In this document: piece by piece, positions 57,438 through 64,000 of the stretch | Layout of the letters: every line of letters begins with the position of its first letter | How positions within the stretch are numbered: the stretch's first letter is position 1 | Notes under the pieces: model-generated | The model's database searches: none | What the model saw: only the letters and a program-made list of their open reading frames with translations | What the model was told of the DNA's origin: nothing | Assembly (NCBI GenBank): GCA_002914805.1 | Contig: JXTB01000047.1 | Location: 1,275,299-1,339,298, forward strand | Source of the DNA: Parasponia andersonii | Lineage: Eukaryota > Streptophyta > Magnoliopsida > Rosales > Cannabaceae | Reading direction: 5' to 3' | Length of the DNA: 64,000 nt | Made by a program: the position numbers and the translations under genes

Positions 57438-59060
57438 TGCTGGAAATTCCGAATCAATAAATTTCGAAAAAAGATTTTACCGAAAACGATTTTCGCAGTT
57501 TTGTAAATAAATCAAGAACCAGTGGAATAGGTATTTTAAAATTTTCTTGAAACTTTACAAAACAAAAATGTAGGACCGTTGATATAATATAAATCAATTC
57601 ATGGATCTTTGTTTAGATAAAACCTAGAAGCGCTTCACAACTATTGAGCATTCCCATCTATTCTCTAGAGCTCGTTGAATGATCCGATGTATGGGCACCT
57701 TCTTGATTCTCAGTAAGAGATGAGCAAATGATCCGGAAGACGATCTTCCTTCTCCTTGAGTGCATGTCTACGACCATGGATATCTCTCCTTTAGTGGCCT
57801 TAAACGAACACGGGACTTCTCCCGCGGCGGCTCGTCTCTCCCATTCTCTCTTTTTCTCTCTATCACATGAAAAACACACTTACTATGCATGAGTGGCATG
57901 TAGAAAACTTAGAGTGACTTAGGAGAACTTTTCTCTTAAGTATTTAAAGAGATGTAAACCCTAATGGGCTTATTCGGCTCAACTGATCATTCCATTAGTT
58001 GTTGGGCTATGTGTGAGCTAGACAGGGGACCTTATGGATCCAAATAGACTAAGCTTCAATGGGCCAACTACCCATAATCATAATTAACTCTTAATTATGA
58101 CTGCGCCATGTCTATTAATATTGGGGCACTCCACTATAGGCCCAATATTGCACTCTTAGACTAAATGTCATATGTTTTCTGTGAAGCTAATTAACACTTT
58201 AATTAACTTAATCCATTTAGTATATACTATACCCGCAGATATACCCCCGATGCAATGCCGTACTAGTGAGGTGAAATTACCGTATTAGCCCTCTAGTACA
58301 TATTTACATTTGAGCTGCCATTTTTCATCTAATAGATAATAATTGACTACGGTGTTTGTAACTGCCCATACAAACACAGTCAAATTCATAAAGTGAATAC
58401 CTGGCGCCTGGTTTTTGTTATCCAAGTCCTTGAAAAAACTCAAAGTAACATTATATACATGGTGTCCTAATCATGAAAGGCGTTCGAACCATATAATCGG
58501 AACTAATCCTTTAGTAAGTCAAAAAGATAAAACTCTTGAAAATAAGTCCAACAATCACTAGGATTAAGGTAATCTTGCAATAATGCTAGATTAGTGAAAG
58601 ATAGAATATTGAGTTACGGCACTTAATCTCAAATTCTATTTTTATTGGTCCAGTTCAATGCACTTATAACTTTTTTATAACGCACTAGTGTTTCAATCCA
58701 AAGTCAGACACTTCGATAATTAGATACTTCATCAATCCCGTTGAAATAAACAACACTACATTCTATGGCAAAAAAAAGTATTCCATCTTTATTTGCAGAA
58801 TGTGAACATTTAATTTAGACATAATGAAATAAAGAATTCAGTCTCCCACATATGAACACTTCACACGAATAATTTTTTATTACTCATTATTTGTCATGGA
58901 AACTTTTAGATGTTTGCATAATAGAAAATATAAACATCACATGTATATAATTAGGACATAATATGGAATTTATTAACAACAAATAGATAATACTTAAATC
59001 CAACAAATATTGTTTAAAATGCCAAACAAAGAAACTGCATTCTAGGGCATATTTTCAACA
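57438..59060 (-). mobile_element. Solo LTR of copia family D, minus (1.62 kb)
   Basis: TG...CA termini (TGCTGGAAATTCC to ATTTTCAACA), flanked by GTTAC at 57433-57437 and 59061-59065. In sense orientation it begins TGTTGAAAATATGCCCTAG, similar to the TGTTGGAAATATGCCCTAG start familiar from Angela/Tork-type copia LTRs. The RT frame continues exactly across the joined flanks. The open frame at 57658-57879 shows no known domain. Confidence 0.9.
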
Positions 59061-59065
59061 GTTAC

Positions 59066-59430
59066 TTGCAATAGCTTGTGTGATAGGCTTCAAATTGTTT
59101 TAAATGGATATCAAATCTACCTTTTTGAATAGTTTTTTAAAAGAAGAAACTTATGTTGAACAACCAAAAGGATTTAAAGATCCACATTTGCCTAATCATA
59201 TTTTTAAATTAAAAAAGGTATTGTATGATTTGAAAGAAGTATGAAAGATTGACAAATTTTTTGGTTGAAAAAGGATACAAAAGGGGTGGGGTTGATAAAA
59301 CACTCTCTATCAAATAGTTTAATTCTAGGATAATCATTGCTCAAATATATATTGATGATATAGTGTTAAGCTCAACTTCTGACTCTAAAGTGCAGAAATT
59401 TGTTGAAAAAATACAAAAAGAATTTAAGAT
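59066..59430 (+). pseudogene. Copia reverse transcriptase, part 2
   Basis: LAIACVIGFKLF, stop, MDIKSTFLNSFLKEETYVEQ, PKGFKDPHLPNHIFKLKK, then after a shift RIIIAQIYIDDIVLSSTSDS (the Y-x-D-D catalytic motif, about 59345) and KFVEKIQKEFKI. It breaks at 59430 at solo LTR D(+). Confidence 0.9.
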
Positions 59431-61063
59431 TGCTGGAATAATGTCCTATAAAGCAGTTTATTATTTAGACTTTATAAACAATATTTATTGGATTATTTAG
59501 TATCTATTTGTTATTAATAAATTCCATGTTATGAATTTCTATTTCATTTATGTCCCATTGATATACATGTGATGTGTATGTTTATCTTATGCAAACATCT
59601 AAAAGATTCCAAGACATGAAATAAGTAATAAAGAATTATTCGTATAATGAGTTCGTATGTGGGAGACATTATATTCTTTATTTCATTATGTCTAAATTAA
59701 ATTATTCGCATTCTGCATTTTGAAGATGGAATAATTTAGTATGCCATAGAATGTAGTGTTGTCTATTTAATTAATGAAGTCTCTAATTATCGAAGTGAGT
59801 CTTCGGATAGAAACACTAGTATGTTATAAGAAAGTTATAACATCATTGAATAGGACCTAGTGAATTAGAATTTGAGGTTAAATATCGTAACTCAAATTTC
59901 TAATTTTATTAATCTAGCACTATTATAGAAGACGTTAATCCTAGTGATTAACGAACTTACTTTCATGTGTTTTGTCTTTTTGAGTTACTAAAGGACTAGT
60001 TCCGATTTATGGTTCCAACTCCAATATCTTGGAAGATAAGGTATATGAAATGTGTAGAACGTTTATTATAATGGACACCATACATATGATATTACTTTGA
60101 GTTTTTTTAAGTACATAGATAATATAAACTAGGGCTCCAGTATTCACTATGTGAATTTGACTGTGTTAGTATAAGCAGATACAAACATTGTAGTCAACTA
60201 TTATCCATTAAATAAAAAATGGCAACTCAAAGGTAAATATGTACTAGAAGTGTAATACGGTAATTTCACCCTACTAGTACAGTATTGTACTAGGGGTATG
60301 TCTACAGGTATAGTATATGCTAAATGGATCAAGTTAATTAATTGTTAATAAGCTTCACAGAAAATAAATGACATTTAGTCCAAGAGTTCAATATTGGGCC
60401 TATAGTGATGTGCCCCAATATTAATGGACAAGGCCTAATAATAATTAAGAGTTAATTATGATAGTGGGTATATGATCTATTGGAGTTTGGGCTTTATAGA
60501 TCTATCTGGTCCCCTGTCTAGCCCAAATTAAAACCCAATAGTCATTTGATGATCAGTTGAGCCCAACAAGCCCAATAAGCCCATTAGGGTTTACTAATCT
60601 CTCTATAGTTAAGAAAAAAATTCTTTAGCTACTAGATACAAGTGTTACACGTGAAACACAGAGTGTCACACGAAAAACAGAGAGAGAGAGAGCAGAGAAA
60701 ATCGGCTACCACTAAGGATTCACTATCCTTGGTGTTTTGGCCATCCCAGAGAAATCGGTTCGAGAAGATTGTCTTCTTATTCATCTACGGAACTTTCTGT
60801 TGGGAATCAAGAAGGTGACCACCCACTGGATAACGACTTTCGAGAATAGACGGGAAGACGAGAAGGTTGGGGAGCAAATCCAGGTATTGTTCTTGTCTAG
60901 ATCAAGAGTTAATTCATGTTAGATCACGTTCCAAAACTTTTTGTAAAAAGAATTATTTTAAACGACCAATTCCGCTGATTTTCTTGATTTTGCAAAACTA
61001 TTGTGTTCTTGAAATTGATTTATGAAAATATTTTCTGGAAATTTATTCCAATAAACACCAGCA
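59431..61063 (+). mobile_element. Solo LTR of copia family D, plus (1.63 kb)
   Basis: Starts TGCTGGAATAATGTCC and ends ATAAACACCAGCA. Flanks are AAGAT (59426-59430) and GAGAT (61064-61068), a 5-bp duplication with one change; the frame across the junction supports GAGAT as the original. It is the inverted counterpart of 57438-59060 with a 370-base spacer. The 61-codon frame at 60737-60922 lies in the transcribed part and has no known domain. Confidence 0.9.
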
Positions 61064-61068
61064 GAGAT

Positions 61069-61345
61069 GAGTATAGTTAGAGAGCTCACTTATGTTTTAG
61101 GTTTGCAGGTCAAATAACTTAAGGATGGCACTTTTATTTCTCAAGCCATGCATGCCAAAAACCTTGTGTCCAACTTTGGGCTTGAAAAAAGCCAAACATT
61201 TTTGAAATTCCATAAGCACAATACTAAAGTTGATAACAAATGATAGTGGAGCAAGTGTTGATCCAACATTGTACAGGAATATGATAGATAGTCTTTTTTA
61301 CCTTACTACTAGTAGGCCTAACATATGTTACAATATTGATACGAG
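61069..61345 (+). pseudogene. Copia reverse transcriptase end and RNase H lead
   Basis: MSIVRELTYVLGLQVK, stop, LKDGTFISQAMHAKNLV, FGLEKSQT..., then DNDSGASVDPTLYRNMIDSL and FYLTTSRPNICYN. This matches the copia segment from the RT thumb to the linker before RNase H. Recognisable sequence ends near 61345, so RNase H and the 3' LTR are missing: the element is truncated at the right. Confidence 0.85.
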
Positions 61346-62284
61346 ACTTAGGTTGAAACCCATCTGGTAAACAAACTCATTGTAAAGCTGGTTGATGATC
61401 AAAATCATCAAGCAATGGCCAAGAATTGATAATAGAAACCTATAACCTCCTAGTGGGATATTAAACAATTGAGCAATTAAGCTCTCAGTGATTTAGAAAT
61501 CAATCCCTTTAAGGCTACCATATATCGAATATTCTCCTCTAGATACTTGAGCACAAGTATAGAAACCTCTAACAAGTCTAAGGTATCCCATTTCTCGAAT
61601 TGAACAAAAATTTGTCCATCTCATAGTGTTCACATAATTTTGAAATGTAACACATTCTAGATGCACAAAGTTGAAGGTTCTACCTTAAATAATGTTACTT
61701 TTAGAAAATTTTCTTCGTATCTAGCCATAAGAGTTGAGTTTTGTAAAAGAGGAATGCTAAACCTTGTTTTTGTGCGTTGTTCTTATTCCTCTTCACGAAT
61801 TTCCTTGCCCTTTCTCTTCAGATTTTCTCTTCTAGGTGCCCTTGTTGAAGAAATTTGAAGAGAAACTAAGATCTAAGAGAATACCCTTTGATTTTTGGAT
61901 TCTAGAGTTTGTTGGTGGGAGGAAGTTGGATTTTGGAGTGAAAAGTTGAGAAAAACTAATTTAGAGAGTAGAAAACAAGCAAAAATTAACTTAGGTTTGA
62001 AAGATTTTGAGTAAAAGTGAGAGGAAAATTATTTGGAGTGGATGAGAGAAATTTTCAAGTCAGAGATGAATAATAAAATATTATAACATACACTTCATCT
62101 TCCCAATTTGCCAATAATGCAAACCTTGCAAAGATGGTGTTGTGTTATTCTCGCGATTTTTTTTGTTAATTTCTGAATGTTTCTGCAAAAGCAAAAATGA
62201 AATAAAAATTAATTATATAATCTAAATTTAAAAATTATATAAATATGGATGATTATACATAGAATAATTAGAAATCACTTTCTT
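61346..62284. other. Non-coding stretch, no feature recognised
   Basis: No open frame with known content. A short frame at 61661-61858 has no recognisable domain. The end of the copia element should fall within or just before this stretch, but I find no LTR. Confidence 0.4.
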
Positions 62285-62900
62285 TAACTTTGGGATCCTC
62301 AATATATGTCTTCTGTCTCTTCCACTTTTCATTTCACATATAAAGAGGCTTTTGAGCAAATCCTTTTAGGTCATGCTTGAAATCATTGTATCGAGCTGCA
62401 CATGTTCGCTGCATGCCTAAAAGGATACCCATCATATGCACTAGTTGCTCCTTATACCTCTCTCTGCCAATATCCTAAACGGCCTGTAACAAAGCAAATT
62501 AATTTAGAAATGAAAGAATTTAATAAATATAATAAATTTCATATTTGCAAATTCAATAATTTACCTCAATTTTATTAGAGATTCGAGTTTTAATTTGGTC
62601 TAGTATGTCATACAAAGAAGAGTAATTTGGAGGAATATTTGCCCGAATTAGGCTCCCAATGAGACAGGTGAAATATTTCGAATTCCTTTCGATGGCATTA
62701 TAAGTCCTACCGTCAATGTCGAACTCAATAGATATTGGATGCCCAGTGTCACGAAGTAACTTCCAAAGTCTTTCTAATTTAGCTGATCCCTACCTACTTG
62801 GCAGAGGGACAATCTCACAATCACCAAGGATCCTGGTAGGATATGAAGGAGAGTTTACACCTCTACCTCCACTATGGTAACTCGGCAGAACATTAGCCAT
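62285..62900 (-). pseudogene. Spliced CACTA-type (transposase_24-like) relic
   Basis: Exon 1 runs from the ATG at 62900 to 62565: MANVLPSYHSGGRG, SAKLERLWKLLRDTGHPIS, FDIDGRTYNAIERNSKYF, LIGSLIRANIPPNYSSLYDI. Exon 2 begins at 62483: DIGRERYKEQLVHMMGILLG, MQRTCAARYNDFKHDLKGFA. An 81-base intron has a clean donor (GAG/GTAAAT) and acceptor (TTACAG/GCC), and the frame is preserved. The layout (basic lead, IGSLIRANIPP, then a helical block) parallels the second protein of the CACTA element at 48116-45866 but the sequence is very different, so it is another family. Three in-frame stops (after PLPSR, RISNKIEAV and QKPLYM) make it a pseudogene. No termini are seen around it. Confidence 0.6.
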
Positions 62901-63909
62901 AACTACTTAAACAGTAATTGTATAACAAATTAAAACATGAAACTACAAAAGAAATTAAAAAAAATATACAATTTATTTATAAATAAGTACCAATTTACAT
63001 TAATTAGAATTTTTACAACTATTGTTTTGAGTCATCAGTATCATTGCTAATCATTTCAATCTCTTCACTATCATTTACTTTCTTCAATTCATTGATTTAT
63101 TTAACTAATTATTTATTTGTTTTAAAAGTGCTATTTAATAATTACTTATCTAATTAAAATATGTTTATTCCTTATTAATCTTAACTCGTATGTTTTATCT
63201 CCTCCACTACCACCAATGTGACGACACTATATTAACTTTCTAAAAAATTTCCCCTAATTCAGATCACTGGAAAGGAGAATGGGGGAAGCTACCATCATAA
63301 TAACTCAAATTACACAGCTAAAGATATCAATAAATGGGCTAGATAAAAAATAAAAAGCTAAGCATATAAGTGAAGGGGCGCGTCATAACAGTGATAGTGC
63401 CAACAACATATCCAAAGAGGGGGAAAAAAAGGACAAGAAAAGACAGAAACAACATCAAATAGCCATATTTTCTTTTTCTTCCTATATCTTCAGATTATTC
63501 CTAAATTCTTTGGATTAAGCAAGAATGAATGACATCTGTCTAGATTTTAGATAGCAGGTATTGAAGCAACCAAATAAAATTGAAGACACAGTGAAGATAC
63601 AAACATTCCGTATGTTCTAACTGTTAATACAAAACAAAAAAGACCTCGTTTTCATCATTCATCCAAAAAATCACATGAATCATGTAACAAGAACTCCAGA
63701 TTTTCCATATAAAAGCAATAGACTCAACTGAATAGAGGACTGAAACATGGGAACCTAATGGCATCCGAAGATCTAGTGATCATGGCTTACACTACAACTC
63801 TTGAATTAACCCATAGATTCTACATAAGTTGCCTCCATAATTAATACTATTGTTAGTTGAATAGAAGTCCACAATTAGTGCACCCAAAAAGAAAAAGATA
63901 AAAGAAAAT
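62901..63909. other. Non-coding, AT-rich
   Basis: Nothing recognised on either strand apart from homopolymer runs. If the relic at 62285-62900 is part of a CACTA element, its 5' terminus should be in this stretch, but I did not find it. Confidence 0.4.
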
Positions 63910-64000
63910 TGTCACGACCCAAAACCCGGGCTAGTGGCAGAAGGGGAATTTCACAAAGGTGGGAAATTCCTTAATTTATTTGAAAAGTGTCAAAAGTTCT
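63910..64000 (-). mobile_element. Edge of another LTR entering the window
   Basis: TGTCACGACCCAAAACCCGG is typical of the outer end of plant LTRs in reverse (sense ...GGGTCGTGACA; compare ...GGTCGTTACA of family A). Only 91 bases are in the window, so the type is unknown. Confidence 0.4.

Noticed and set aside
60737-60922. 61-codon frame in the family D LTR
   Set aside because: It lies in the non-coding leader end of an LTR, has no known domain, and no equivalent frame was recognised in the other D copy.

Overview
The window looks like a retrotransposon-rich, AT-rich stretch of a plant (probably eudicot) nuclear genome. The evidence is chromodomain Ty3/gypsy elements with Met-tRNA-type primer sites, a SIRE/Maximus-like Ty1/copia element, an En/Spm (CACTA) element with TNP2, DUF4218 and DUF4216 protein blocks, a plant LINE tail and several solo LTRs. 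I recognise no single-copy host gene. Every coding region I can identify belongs to a mobile element and is broken by stops, frameshifts or deletions. All family assignments come from reading motifs by eye; no database search was run.

Layout. Positions 1-1195 hold the 5' part of a minus-strand gypsy element (family C: broken gag, primer site, truncated LTR). Positions 1.2-8.3 kb are mostly non-coding, with small tandem repeats, a possible CACTA-type MITE and an LTR-like block split by a 5'-truncated LINE that has a 12-bp target duplication. Positions 8269-15518 are a solo LTR of gypsy family B (minus), itself split by a 3.8-kb solo LTR of family A (plus, 8524-12290).

From 15.9 to 61.3 kb one plus-strand copia element (SIRE-like) forms the scaffold and has been hit repeatedly. 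Its 5' LTR is split by a complete-length family A gypsy element (minus, 16736-29575, target duplication GAGAG). Its protease-integrase region is split by a family B gypsy complex (plus, about 32.36-56.05 kb). Its reverse transcriptase is split twice by solo LTRs of a second copia family D, in opposite orientations (57438-59060 minus and 59431-61063 plus). The family B complex carries two further insertions: a family C solo LTR inside its gag (37753-40533, target duplication GTATC), and a CACTA element inside its 3' LTR (left end in the 866-base assembly gap 45000-45865, right end at 54302). From 61.3 kb to the end there is a second, spliced CACTA-type transposase relic (62285-62900), and the edge of another LTR enters at 63910.

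The most interesting points are these. (1) Gypsy families A and B both carry an extra open reading frame between the primer site and gag, and it looks like a duplicated gag domain without a zinc knuckle. (2) The CACTA end has six evenly spaced palindromes immediately inside its terminus. (3) Short hairpins, including a stem closed by a GNRA-type tetraloop, are conserved across three otherwise divergent LTR families. (4) The family B complex has an integrase-LTR-internal-LTR order that one simple insertion cannot produce. (5) The nested insertions give a readable relative chronology.
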